A DNA stretch of 64,000 bases, from contig JAQFVV010006203.1 in assembly GCA_028023455.1 (NCBI GenBank), positions 6,476,821-6,540,820 of the forward strand, written 5' to 3'. The first letter of the stretch is position 1. Each line of letters starts with the position of its first letter. The notes under the pieces are model-generated. The model was not told the origin of the DNA. It did not search any database and saw only the letters and a list, made by a program, of their open reading frames with translations. The position numbers and the translations under genes were made by a program. This DNA is from Epiperipatus broadwayi (Eukaryota > Onychophora > Udeonychophora > Euonychophora > Peripatidae). This document shows positions 43,591 through 56,490 of this stretch, piece after piece.

Positions 43591-45320
43591 TTGTACTCTT
43601 CCTTAAAGGAAAAACTACTGAACAAGAGAATCCGGCTGAGATAACAATAATGTATTATTGTTAAATTACATAAATGATGACTATTAAAATAATATAACAA
43701 ATTACATAAATGATGACTATTAAAAAAATATAATATATAATAAAATAATATTTTTCATTAATTAAATTTAAGAAAATCTTATTATAATAAAATATCATAA
43801 CACTTAAGGTTTTTAATAAATAATTAGGGTTCCAAACTATAATACTTAATCCATTCATTTACTAATAAATTTAATTTATAACTAAATCACTATTATAAAT
43901 GAAGTAAGATTCTGTCAAAATAATAAATATAATTATAACTCTCCTAACATGAGATGTTCAATAAGGCACAATAGGAATACATCCTAAATTATAATTTTAT
44001 AAATTTATTACAGAAATAATCAACAAATTAATTAATATTCCTTTTAATAAAATACTAATTAATAATTTTACTCATCATCTTTCAATAAGAAATTTACAAT
44101 CCCCCAAAATAACGCTAATAATAATAGTAAAATCACAATAGAAATCATCATAATAATAATCTCAGGTTCATTTCTAACAAACTAATAACAAAATAAATTA
44201 ACTAATTAATACCCTGTAGTTAAATATGATAAGGAATTTTATATGATATTTAACTACTCTTACAAAATAATAACAACAAGCAACTAAATATCTTAATGAC
44301 TCTCAATACTAAACCTGCCTAATAGTTAAAATTTAGGAATAATATATATATAATAACATTTTAAGTAAAACATTTTACAATCTTTCCTTGTTTAATGTGG
44401 TATTCTTAAAAAATATAATATATTCTAACATTGTGGCAATATCAAATATCTCTCATTGCTGTTGTATCAGTTTAAAAATAATTAATAATGATCATATCTT
44501 CTAAACAATGATGATAATATACTTGGTTACTTAGTCAAATGTAATAAAAATAATGTCTATAAAATCTTTATGGATCATATGCCAAATAAATAATATTTTA
44601 AATTATTGATTTCTGTGTGTCATGCATGCAGGATAAAAAATCAATAAGCAACACACAGATAAATCACAACTTGACTAAAATAAATTAAAAAAAAAAAAAA
44701 TTCACAAATTTATTTACAAATTAACAATAGATTTATAACATAATATAATAAAATATTTACAAAGTAAAATATAGATTAACATTATTTAGCATAAATCAAA
44801 AAATATATTTTCAATAAATATAACACATAAATACAAGAAATAAAATAAGAATAGCCTTCACTCTGGCCATTTTAAAAATACAATAAAAATGATACAACAC
44901 TTATGACATGTAATCTTTATTTAATAAAATAGTGTTCCATTATTTGTATTGAAAATAGTTAGAATAGCTCTCCCAATTTCTAAGCACAAAAACTTAATAC
45001 TATGTTTATTTTATCATAAAATAAATTACTTATGACGTAAACACATCAATACAAGTTTATATTTAAAAATGCATTTCTTAAAATATAAATAAAATATTAA
45101 AAGCAAAATTATCTAAAATTTTCTTTGCAACTTAACAAAGTGCAATTCTAACGTTTGGATATCAGAAAACCTTAAAATAAAGTATAACAGCTCCCTCTAT
45201 AAAATTAATTAACTATTATGCAAAAAAAAAAATTTCAAGAGGAAATTTTATAACTTAACTAGGTTTAATTGATCAATAATGAAATTTAAAAAAACTATCC
45301 ATAAGCTATGGTTGTATTTT
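43591..45320. other. Very AT-rich DNA, nothing recognised
   Basis: Strongly AT-rich and A-biased on this strand. A 36-bp tandem duplication (43,665-43,736; ATTACATAAATGATGACTAT) is the only structure. No gene is supported. Confidence 0.5.
43665..43736. repeat. 36-bp tandem duplication
   Basis: Two units starting ATTACATAAATGATGACTAT at 43,665 and 43,701. Confidence 0.8.
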
Positions 45321-45590
45321 CATATTGGACTAATTGGTTAGAGCATTACCTTAAAAAATTCAATATTCAAGAATCTAAGAGTTCAAGTTAGAATACCATG
45401 CTAGTACTGTCACTGGTCAGGCCAGCAACACCTGAAGATGAGGGGGAGAATAATACCTCTCAAAACATTGTTCATATATTAACCTGTTTGATTTGTATTA
45501 CTCACAGCTGAATGTATTTGGAATATTTAAATAAAGTTAAAATTTTTCTAAAGACATTCAATACACATATTAGATGATGTCCAATATAAA
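45321..45590 (+). mobile_element. tRNA-derived SINE, decayed copy
   Basis: Head: CTAATTGGTTAGAGCATTAC (A-box region) and AGTTCAAGTTAGAATACC (B-box region, decayed). Body: ATGCTAGTACTGTCACTGGT, CACCTGAAGATGAGGGGGAG, CTCTCAAAACATTG. Tail: TTAACCTGTTTGATTTG...GGAATATTTAAATAAAG and ACATTCAATACACATATTAG. It aligns along its length with the better copy at 53,029-53,342. Confidence 0.8.
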
Positions 45591-47440
45591 ATTACAACTA
45601 TCCATAAGTTATATTGCTTAACATTTGTTTTACTTTCATTTTGATAATCTTTCATACATCATATCTCCAAAATCATTTTCACTATTCTCACTTTCATTCA
45701 ATTTGAATATGCAGCTTATTAGGATAAGTGATCTCTAATATTTTGCATAGGCATCAATTCTTCTTCTCTTGTATTACATATTATGGTAATCATTAAACAG
45801 TTCAACATTATTTGAAAGAAAATTTTTCATATACTACATCTTGCCCTCTCACAAAATTATCTACTTCAAAAATGGTTTAGTCATTACTTTTCCAACTTAT
45901 AAACTATCTTCTACGATGATGCCTGTGATGATAGATAGCAATTAAAGTGTAGAGTATGGAACAGTTGCAAGAATGTTTCAAAAAATAAGATAATATCATC
46001 ATGGTCTTGCAAATCATAAGAGTAGGTCTGTATTCATCGGTCATCTAAGATACAGGTCATGGCTCTATTATAACACTTTTAGATGATGAGGAAATGTGAC
46101 TGTCCATGGAAAAAGATATACAGCCTTATAATATCTGTATACTTTAACAAATTTAAAATATGGAAATATAATTCACCAATAACAATTTTCGACATAACCC
46201 TAACACATAGGATTTCATAAGAATATTATTACTTTCCTGACCACTATCCAATTTCCCTCCACTGTATAACTCATTCAACATCATAAAAAATATATCAACA
46301 ACATTCTAAAATAATTTCTAAAGCACAATACTAAAGAAAACAACAAAGATCTAAATTCATTTCAAGATGTTTTTTTAAAAGTTTTCATGCTCAAATGATA
46401 TTGATAAATACTCATCGGTACTATACCTTTTATTTATTCATTAGGTTAGAATTTAGAGGTCAATATTATGTCCTTTCTGTGTTTCAATAAATATCATTCA
46501 GAAAATAACATTTTAATAATTTAACAATGCTATATAACTTACGCATATCCAAGCTTTCATGTTTTAAATATGTATTTAGAAATATCCTTAAATGTTTTTG
46601 AACATTCATATGTATTTGTCAATTCTTTCACAAAATACACATAATAATTTTAACAATGGTTCATTCTTCCACTGATTAACATTAAATTCAAGCAATGTAT
46701 GATATTAATCTAAAAATACTAATTAAAATATATCTTTTCTTAAATAAAAGAAAAGAAACAGAATTATTAAGCAAAAATATAATCTAAACAACAATAAAAA
46801 TTACCAATGAGCTCATTATACTTTTGAGACCACTTACAGTGGTTCGCTTCTCTAAAACCATACATTCAAAGAAAAATTACAATTGAAACTTGTCTTGTTC
46901 AGAAATATTATTTTTTAAAAACCCATTTTTTTCATACATAATAATAAAATTACTCTATCTTAAACTATATAATAACAACAAGTTAGTTTTAAAATAAATA
47001 ATTGTAATGTTCTAAATATTAATGTTAAAAACTTAACACTAAAAAAATAATAATAATAATAAAGTTTAAAGTTACAGAAGGATTTTTTCTCCTCTTTGCT
47101 CATAAGTTAAATTGCTTGTCTGGAATTTGCTTGTCAGGCAAAACTCCCCCGTTGCTTAGCTACAGTTGAACAGCATTGTACACAATTATTTTATCTTGGT
47201 GCCGTATAAAGAAAGGTACAAATATCCACATTAAAATCCAGTAAAATCCAAGAAGAAAATTAATAACCCTGAAGAAATAATTGTTCATTACAATATTTTT
47301 CCTCTGGGCATTTATTCAGGCATATAATATCTTCTTTAAATAATTTACGGATCCATTTATGAAAATATTTCTCACATACGTTTTTAGCTATTGTATAAAG
47401 CAAGTACCTATTACGGTGAATATAATATTAATATTCGCAT
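45591..47440. other. AT-rich DNA, nothing recognised
   Basis: No open frame of note, no repeats assignable. Possibly single-copy host sequence. Confidence 0.5.
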
Positions 47441-47550
47441 TTTTTCCCCATATGTCATAGCATCGACTGGGATGCAAACCCACAACTGTCTGCAACCAAC
47501 TACTTGCTTGCAAGGTGGCCGTGATGACCTCTCGGTTAACAACGCTTTCC
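47441..47550 (-). mobile_element. Tiny tRNA-derived SINE, second copy
   Basis: On the minus strand: AGCGTTGTTAACCGAGAGG, GTCATCACGGCCACC, GTGGGTTTGCATCCCAG (B-box region), TCGATGCTATGACAT, then a short A-rich end. It is homologous to 43,149-43,250, and the presumed acceptor ends AGCGTTG / CGATGCT still pair with wobble. The anticodon arm differs by extra bases. No clear target duplication is seen. Confidence 0.7.
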
Positions 47551-49849
47551 ATTGGTAAAACGATTAATAGCAGACATTATATAATATAATTATTTAATAT
47601 ATTTATCAGCAGACATTATAATATGAATTAGAACAAATATTTATTTTTTTAAAAAAAAAAATTATATGATTTAAAACATATTTTTTCACTAAATATTTTT
47701 TTTCTGCAGTTAAAACAGCTATATCATTCCAACATTTATTAACTGGTAATATTTTTATTCTTTTAAAAGATGATTCAATGCATTATATTCAGATAGAGTT
47801 ACTTTTAAAGTAGATAATTTATTTATTAAGTTAATTATTAGCAAATTTTTTAAAACGCATAAAAGATATTCAAAATCATTTCCTTCAATTTGTCTCCAAA
47901 TACATCATTCTTAAAATATAAGTTCATTTTGACTTCTTTAAGGACAAATCAAATTGAGTCATTAATATCAGTTACATATTAAAACACACATTCATCATAC
48001 CATAAGATATTTTAAGTTCAGTGTTAAAACACGGGTGCAGAGTCTTAATTTTCTTCTCTTTTCAAATTTAATATTACTAATAAGATTTTTAATGAATATC
48101 CAGTTCCTCTCAATCAGTACAAATAAACTAGTTGCATTGTAATATAATAAAGTCATTTGAAATAAACAGACAGTCATTCCAAACATGCAATCAATAAAAA
48201 TTACTAAGTTCTTACGCAAATTCACTCCAAGTTTTTTTGCAGTAATTCTCCTGGTATTTGGTATTCATCTTCCACAATATCTCAGTAGCCACTATCACAT
48301 TCTGCATAATATTGAAGGTCCTAAGCTAAATTTAACTAGATAAACTGATAGGAAACTTTAGTGTTTAGTGATTCATTTTTTTAATAATTATCCTAGTAAT
48401 ATTTTTAAAAACACTTTTAAGCAAAATAATAAAAGTTTAAAAGAAATTACCACTGTTATAGTATAAAATAAATATGGTTATAAATTTCAAACTAAAACTA
48501 TAAAACACTAAAATCATAATTAATTAATATCCAAAAGATCTATGAAAAATCTGTATAAAATTTGTCTAGACTGGCCTCAACCTTAGTCTTTATACTGTCT
48601 TGATTCAATGATTTCACTGGTCAATACAGCTTGTACAAATTTGCTAATTTATATAACTACATCAAACATGATTTTTTAAAATTAAGTTTTAAAACTATGA
48701 GTCATCAATATTAAATATCAAATTATTTAATGCCTTCAATATTAAATATTTTTATCTAAACAAAATTAAATATTCTTATTAAAACAATTTTTAATATTTT
48801 AAATAACCTGAAATTGACTTATAAATAAATTATTACACTTAAATAAAATAATAATAAGTTTAAGTATTATTTTTCTAATATTTTCTCTAGACTGATTATT
48901 TTGTTACATTTTACTGTATAAAATTTTTGTTAGCAAGCTAAAATTAAAGTTTTCTTTCCCTAACTTTCTGAAAGTACATGTATTTACACACATCTAATCA
49001 TGTGATACTTTCAGCATCTTTAAAACAAAATTAAATTAACTTATCATTTTAAATAATATTTTGAGCAAAATAATTATCTTAAACATATAAAATATTTTTC
49101 ACTATTATTAAGCTATTCTATCTCTGTAGTATTTTTTAACTATAATAAACAAGAATTAATATTATATTTTAAATAATTTATTATATCATTTTATAATTAA
49201 TTCATTTCAAGATGTGTTCAAACTGCCTAACCTATCTTTATATGCTCCTATCTAATGAGTTTGAAGGCCTACTCTCTATAATATCAAAATTATATTAAAA
49301 ATAATTCAAATTTAAATTTTGTTAAAATATATCTATTCTATGAACTCTACCTAACTACCTGTACCAATTATAAAGGCTATAATATATATATTGAACCAGA
49401 TAGTATCCACTTCAAAGGTTCCATCATGATATTTACATTTATTTTAAATTTTGACATTTTTTCTTTTACGAGTATATAGTAGCATACATACATATTTATT
49501 TTTCTTTTGATAATGTGTGTTTTCAAAATTGTAATTTAAAATCTGTTTTAAGTTAATTTTATAAAAACTTTAAAAAATTAATATTTTTTTTTGGGGGGGG
49601 AGGTTTTTTTTTAAAAATTAAAAAAAAGTTATTTGCCTTCTTGTTTATGATAAGTTTTTTTGGTAATAGTATGAATACTGAACCCTATCATCTGATGGTG
49701 CTCTTTTTCACCCAAATCACATTACTATACTGATTCATGGGCCATCTGTTTGTTTACATAATATTAAGGTAAATTTTTTTTTTTTTCAACCGGTTTTTAT
49801 TATTTTTTCGCCGGCGATGGTAAACCACCAAAGTTTTTTTTATATTCCA
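47551..49849. other. AT-rich DNA, nothing recognised
   Basis: Open frames (for example 47,995-48,225 minus) have no family resemblance. From about 49,560 the plus strand becomes markedly T/G-rich, leading into the tandem array. Confidence 0.5.
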
Positions 49850-50640
49850 CCCAGGTTTTTTTTGTTTTTAATAAACAAATACTTTGTTTTAGATGGTCTA
49901 GGGGTGCTGGTTTGTTTGTAAATTAATGACTAACTGTCTGTAGGTTTCTTTACATAATATTACTTATGGTAAACCAAATTTTTTTTTCACACAGTTTTTT
50001 TTTGGTTCATTTTTTTAAGAAAAAAAACACTTTGTTTTTAGATGGTTATGGGTGTTGGTTTGCTTTTAAATTATCGATTAACACTCTGTTGGTTTGTTTA
50101 CACAAAAATATGGTAACAAACCCTATGAGATGGTGGAGTGGGGTTAGTTGTTTGCTTTTAACTTATCTTCTTTTTTATTGATGTTTTGATTTGCTGAGAC
50201 TTTAACAATTCGGTACTTTTAAATAAACCAACACTTGGTTTTTTAGAGGGTGGAGGGGAGAGGGGTTGTTTTGATTTTGAATTGTCATCTTTTTTTTGTT
50301 GTTATTGTTAATTTATTATGAGGCTTTTTTTTTTTAAATCTTTACGCTACAGAAAGCTTTATATGATAGTGAAAAGTTCTTCCTTAATTTTTTGGGCCTT
50401 TAATTTTAAAAAAGACATAAACAGTTCATTTTTAAAGAACACTTTTTTTTAAGCTGTGGAGGTGGGGTGGGGTGGTGGGGAAGATTTGTTTTGATTTTTA
50501 ATTATCGCCTTCTTTTTGGATTTTCTTTTTGAACATTTTATTATGTGAGCACACAGTTTTTTATTATTATTTTATTTTATTTTGGTGGGGCCTTTTAAAT
50601 AAACTCTTAAACACTTTTTTTTTTGGTATAATAAAATATT
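49850..50640. repeat. Degenerate G/T-rich tandem array
   Basis: About five diverged units spaced roughly 150-215 bp. Each has a TTTTWAATAAAC-like start, ACACTTTGTTTTTAG, a G-rich stretch (for example GGAGGTGGGGTGGGGTGG at about 50,458) and TTGTTTTGATTTTTAATTATC. Unit starts fall near 49,866, 50,008, 50,217, 50,430 and 50,595. The strand bias (T and G on plus, few C) is strong and unlike the flanks. Open frames inside are by-products. Confidence 0.6.
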
Positions 50641-52395
50641 ACCTACTTTAACTGTTAATGAAATTTATCAAATATTACCTACCTACTTTATAATCATGTG
50701 AACAACAAAAACATCAACAAGTTTCCCCATAAAATAATTTATTGAATCAAAAAGAAATAAAACTTTGGACAAGTTGTGAAGCAAAACAAGTAAAAAAAAA
50801 CCATCACCATTTTCGGGGGCATTAAAAACAGCAGCCAAAAGTAACATGCAAATAAAATAACAGGGAAGCCTCAACGCTGTAAGTAACAAGATTTTGGAGC
50901 CTTCAAACCAACTTCCCTTACACAGACCTACATAGGTATGCTTGCATGAGTTTCTCTTTCTGGGAAAGCAGAATATTGTGCATCCACTTGTGTGGCTGCC
51001 TGGAAATTCACTCAGTTTCGACCAATTCAGACAACTTGCAGATAATGTTTGACAGTTCTTGCACAGATTTGCACAAAATTGAAAAAAAGTCTGCTGAAAT
51101 GCAGTTCAAAAGCATAGGAAAGCATGCGTGATGCCATGATAATTCTTAATATGGAATACTAATTCCACTACACTTTCTAAAAAATTTCCAACAATGAATT
51201 TTTGCAGAGTTTTGTCTATTTCAAATATGGCCACTATCAAATCAGACCATAGCAAGAGTTCAAGAGCACTCACTTAATGAATACTGTCACAATGCAATGG
51301 GCATAGTATTTCATTACATAATTGTAGAATATATCATCCTCAGGCTGCTTGTTATGGCTCAAAAAACAGTTCTTGTACTGTCAGCTATAAGTTAAGGCTG
51401 CTAAAACGGTATATTGATATGCATTTTGTGAAAAACAGTGGCATTAGAAGGTAGGGTTAAGTATTTATACTATTACCATTTTTTTAAACAAATGAAAAGT
51501 TGATTGCATTCTTGTTGATTAAATATAATCTATTTTAATTTATCTTGAGGAGCGAAGATTTAATTTTGAATTTTTTTTTTTTTTTGAATGAGTTAAGTCC
51601 TGGTCAGAATTATTAATTAAGATTGAGCATGAGATAGGGATTTCCCCTGAGCTAAAACTTCTAGTTAAAAAAATTATGCAGGAGATAAGGTCGCATGTAA
51701 GTAGCTCAGAAGTTTAGGACTGGTTATTCTTATTCCTATTTAGACTTCTGATTATTCTAGGTGTCTTGACCTAGATTATGCTTGGAGTAACAATGCATTT
51801 CATTTTATTGGCTGATTTGTGATTGTTATTTTATATTAGCTTATAGAGATTCTTAGTTATTTGGCAGGCTTGCCATACATTTTAATACATTACTGTTCAC
51901 TCCCATGACCTGCTGTGAGGAGACATCTGTTGAAGAAACCTTTGACAGAATTCTTAGAATAGCATACATTAGTTTGATTGTGTTCCCTTTACCAGATGGC
52001 CAAGTTCTACATCATGTGTATTCAAACTTTAAGGATGCCCTGCTAAACTAACTCTAAGATGGATCCTGATCTTCTAGCTGTTCTGTCCAATTATGCCTTG
52101 AAAGCCTAAACTAGAACTGTTTTTCAAGTATGCCTTCACACTCACCACCATTTAAAGAGAAAGACACTTCAAGACTTCATTTAATAAAATCTACATGCTA
52201 CTGTGAGTACTCACTGGACTTTATCTGTACTGTAAGGTAATTTATTTCATATTCTTACCAGGGCATAAATCTGTAATTAAAATCTCTGTTCAATCTAAAG
52301 TAAATCAGTAAGCTAAATTTTCATATCTTATAATTAATATATGTTTTCTTTTATTAGCAATATGTACAATATATTTTTAATCTGAATATTATATA
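50641..52395. other. Unassigned DNA, less AT-rich patches
   Basis: A plus frame at 50,946-51,131 (MSFSFWESRILCIHLCGC...) and the area 51,560-52,150 have a more mixed composition, but I recognise no family. They could be decayed element or host sequence. Confidence 0.35.
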
Positions 52396-52996
52396 GAACA
52401 AACTTTTATGAAAAATGGTTATCCATCAGCTGTTATTAAAAAAACTTTAAATAGACAAAAAGAACCATCAAGAGAAAAGACAATTATTGGTACTGTAGTG
52501 TACCCATACATTCCAAAAATAGCTGACAAATTAAGGAAAATCTGCAATCAATATAACATCAGAACAGCTTTCCAGAGCCATACCACCCTATGAGGATTTC
52601 TAACATCTACAAAGCCTAAACTTGAAGAAATGATGAAATAAAAAACTGCATCTATGAAATACCATGTGAAAATAAAAGAACATATATCGGTGAGACCAGT
52701 CATCCCATTGAAAAGTGATTGCAAGAACACAAACTGATGATTAAAAGAGAGAAAACAGATGTATCTAAGGTAGCAGAATGTATATGTGCCAATGAACATA
52801 TGTTCAATCGGGAAAACACAAAAATATTGAATAGAAAAGAAAAGGTATACAGAAGAAAATTTAAAGAAGCTGCTCACATGACAATGGCAAAAAATCCCAT
52901 AAGCCAACTCAGTATGACTATACATAATGTATGGAAACCACTAATCAACTTTGCTCTTAGGAAAAAGTGGAGAAATCAGGAGGAACGTCATAGATA
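52396..52996 (+). pseudogene. Penelope-like element: RT tail and GIY-YIG endonuclease
   Basis: A 5'-truncated PLE of a different family from the one at 41-43 kb. 52,408-52,590 encodes the RT C-terminus and linker: NGYPSAVIKKTLNRQKEP, then VVYPYIPKIADKLRKICN and IRTAFQSHTTL, equivalent to the 'PYV.G.S..I.RI....I.T.F' block of PLEs. After a stop and frame change, from 52,644, the endonuclease reads NCIYEIPCENKRTYIGET: the IYEIPC and YIG elements of GIY-YIG are intact. It continues RLQEHK-like (with one stop), VAECICANEHMF, KVYRRKFKEAAHM, to a stop at 52,995. One frameshift and two stops disable it. A SINE begins 32 bp downstream. Confidence 0.88.
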
Positions 52997-53028
52997 AGTA
53001 TATGAAATTACTACAGACTGTTGTCTTT

Positions 53029-53342
53029 GGCAGGATGGCTCAGCTGGTTAGAGCGTTATCTTAAAATTCAAAACTCAAGAATCTAAGGACCCAGGCTCGA
53101 ATTCCATGCTAGTACTGTTACTGGTCAGTCCAATAACCCCTGAAGAAGAGGGGAGACTAATATCTCTCAAAACATTATGCATATACTAACCTGTTTGATG
53201 TGCTATTACTAACAGTTGAATGTATTTGAAATATTTAAATAAAGTTAAATTTTTCTAAAGACATTCAATACATATATTAATTAGATGATTGAAATGTATT
53301 ACAACCAGAACACCATCATCACAAACCTTTAGGAAAACACAA
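53029..53342 (+). mobile_element. tRNA-derived SINE, well-preserved copy
   Basis: tRNA-like head with a good A box (TGGCTCAGCTGG, 53,036-53,047) and B box (GGCTCGAATTCC, 53,094-53,105). A body with CCCTGAAGAAGAGGGGAGAC...CTCTCAAAACATT follows. The tail contains ATACTAACCTGTTTGATGTG, GAAATATTTAAATAAAG and CTTTAGGAAAACAC. The head would be transcribed by RNA polymerase III from the internal boxes. Its close position after a PLE 3' end suggests it may share the PLE tail for mobilisation; that is an inference. Confidence 0.85.
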
Positions 53343-56284
53343 AGTGTAGTTCATGTAGTTTGTCATTCCACTGTACACACATCTATATAATTAAAAAAAT
53401 GACAGTAAATACCTATAAATTAATAAGTCTAATAGCAGTTTATTGCCTATTTTTTTCTACCATGACAAGAGTTTGGATTACAATGAAGAGATAAATAATC
53501 TATTTTTCAAATCTGAAAAATTCTCAAATTCAAAAAGATCTTGGAACCAGGGATTTTCTATCATTGGTATTTTACCTATATTTAAAGAAGAAAAACAAAT
53601 AGCACCCAGGCTGGGAAAAAATAGACTGCATAATATGATTTGAATCATTATTCATCCATCAATTTATCTATCCATCCAGCCATCTATCTGCTTTATACAT
53701 CCCGACACACTTATTTGATTTTTCCCCCAACTTATTACAATATAAATAACAATAATCAACTTTGTCCACTATTCTAAATCTATTGCAATCCAAAAACCAG
53801 AAACTGATCTGGGAATAAAAATTAAATTGCTGGCAACCATTGATTATCCAAGATTAGAAGATACTGCTAGAATAGTAGAGTGAGTGAGAGAAGACTTTTT
53901 TATTATACTTTCATGTCATTTGTTTTACACCATTTCTTTTTTTTTAAATTTTCTTCGTATATATGCAACCCATAATCTGTTTTCTAAAACTTCTATGTTG
54001 TAATAATAGATGCTCTGCACCCCACCTCTCTTCTATATATATGAACATATCCCATGATGCATACAACTTATTTTCTTTATTGATTCCTTTAGCTCTAAAT
54101 TTCCTGTTATTGTTCTAAACAGCAGCGTATATACAGAAACGATTCAAATTTTGACTGCAAGCTTTTTTTGTTTTTGTTTTTAAAAATGCTGAAATTTGAA
54201 CTATGCTATAATTACTAAAATTTTTCAATGACCGTTTTTGACTATACTATGTAGAATACTCTATTTATCAAAAAAACATCGCCATATTATAACTTATTTA
54301 ATAATTATAACATAAATATTATGAACACATTAAAAAAAAACAACTTCCGTTTCAACTACAATATTCTATATTTTTTACATGCATTATATTATATAAATGT
54401 CATGATGCAAAGATTAGTGGAATTATTTCTCAATTGATGTTATTTCTCATTTGATATTAGTCCCAGCTATTGCTTGTGTGTGTGGTCACCTGAGAGTCTT
54501 ATGTACTTTAGGCCAATCATTTTGTGAAGTTTCTTGTCCTGGCCATAACCTGGAATTGAAACCCAAGTCAGGCGAATTTGGGAATTTTTTCAGATCACTT
54601 AAGTCTATTAATATTATGGCTTTTAACCAACTCGGATATAATGGATGGTAAATGAGTATTTAATTTTTTTTAGCTAGAAGGTAAAAATCTAGGGGTTAAT
54701 TTGGGTCGGTCAGATGAGAGTCAATGGAATGTGATTATAAAAGTAATAAAGGTTTTACTATCAGTGGGATATGAGGTAATATTGGATTTTACATTCTTGC
54801 AGGTATTGCACTTACGATTAAATACGATTATAGGACAAATAGTACAATTTTTTTAATCAATTCTTTATAAAGCATATTATCAAGTAATGTGATATTATTG
54901 TTAGCTTGTAATAAGCGTCTTAATTCCCAAATTCGATGGGAACCAATAATATTTTTGTTTATTTTTTGAATAAAATTTGTAATAATTTTATCATTAATAT
55001 AAATTGTTGTTCTTTTTTTTTTTGTCGAATTGTTAGCTCTCATTGGCGAAATGTCTCTAAAATAACTATCCTGATCATTTCAAACATTTATTTATCTTAT
55101 CTATAAATGCCATATGTTGAAACGACTTCTAAAACATTAATGTAAATTTAAATAATAATATTTTTCTTTCTATCAGTGTTTTAATTACAGATATTTAAGA
55201 GTGATTATATGTATAATTGGCAGCAGAAAGGAGTTTGCAGTTAATTGAAAGGAGATCCTTCGATTCCTCTCTGAGGTCTTAAAGAAACAAGAGTAGAATC
55301 TTTTTTTTTTTGAAGGATGAATATGCACGTGAAAGTATTTTTTTAAAAAGTAAATATTTGCAATCATGATGGGCAAAACTAAATTATGGCTCTTATTTCC
55401 GGGAAACTATAAAGTTTGCTGAAGGCAGAGGTTGCTAAGAATTCTTTGATTGTGGTTTCTGATTGCCATTTGATGACCATGTTTTATTTAAATACCTACA
55501 ACTGCAGATCACATTTAAGTGAAGGAATATTGTATGGATTGTAAAAACTGTTTAATATTAAATGGGACATTATTGGATTTTATGAACTTAGAAGAGAAGG
55601 TGAAGAGACAATTGATTTAAAAAGTGGGCATGTACTTTACTACTAAGGATGAATATTGGAAGCATAACTGGAATAAGATTCATTATAAACAAAAAATGGA
55701 CGTAATATTATGGAGTTGATAGTATATTCATCTCAATGGAAGATAAAAATTGTGCATAATTTATATTTCTTCTCCCAAAAGTTTTCATTGTGATGAAGAA
55801 GTAGAGAATTTTTATATGGATGTATGTATTTAACAACATTTTAAATTTGTCATAGGAAACTTTAAGTAAATAATTGAAATATGAAAGTGCTGTGGATAAA
55901 TTTAGCTGTAATGATAAAAATAAAAAAGAACACTGAAGTTCATAAAAAAATAAAAACTATATATAATGAGTTGTTTCTTTGTGGAAAAATGTTAAACAGA
56001 AATTAACACGAAACCAACCAAATGGAAGGTACAGCAGAATTAAATTATATTTTTATTAACATAAAATATATATTTCAAGATTGTAATGATTTTAATAGAT
56101 AAAACATAGGACATGATTATTAGTAGATACATATTAATACAAAAATAGAGAGATAAAAATATTTTTAAAAAGTAGTATTTACAGTTGATATTCCTAATAT
56201 TTGGAACATTCCGATGAATTTAATTTAGAACATGAAAATTATTCTTATATCTTCTCCTTTACTTTCTTTGCATTTTTTTCTTAT
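53343..56284. other. AT-rich DNA, mostly unassigned
   Basis: At 53,790-53,890 the phrases CCAGAAACTGATCTGGG and CAACCATTGATTATCCA faintly resemble foldback family F1. A Cys-containing plus frame at 54,451-54,651 (IACVCGHLRVLC...) is unrecognised. Nothing else is supported. Confidence 0.4.
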
Positions 56285-56490
56285 ATTCATATATATTACT
56301 TTTTTATAAGTCTTCTCTTATACACTTAAATACATTTTTTTTTATATATAATTTCTCCTTTATTTTTCTAACAGTTTCAAATTCATATATATTGCAGTTA
56401 CTGTTAGAAAATTAAAGAAAGAATTATATAAAAAATTGCATTTAAGTGTACAAGAAAAGAGTTATAGGAAAGTAATATATATGAACATGA
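56285..56490. repeat. Inverted repeat at the 5' edge of an RTE LINE
   Basis: Left arm about 56,287-56,379 (TATTCATATATATTACTTTT...TTTTCTAACAG) is the inverse of about 56,402-56,488 (CTGTTAGAAAATTAAAGAAA...AGTAATATATATGAACAT). The spacer is about 22 bp. The right arm is the start of the readable RTE coding sequence, so the left arm is an inverted copy of the first 90 or so bases. Confidence 0.8.

Noticed and set aside
52548-52925. 125-codon minus-strand open frame
   Set aside because: It overlaps, in antisense, the recognised GIY-YIG endonuclease of a Penelope-like element and has no resemblance of its own.
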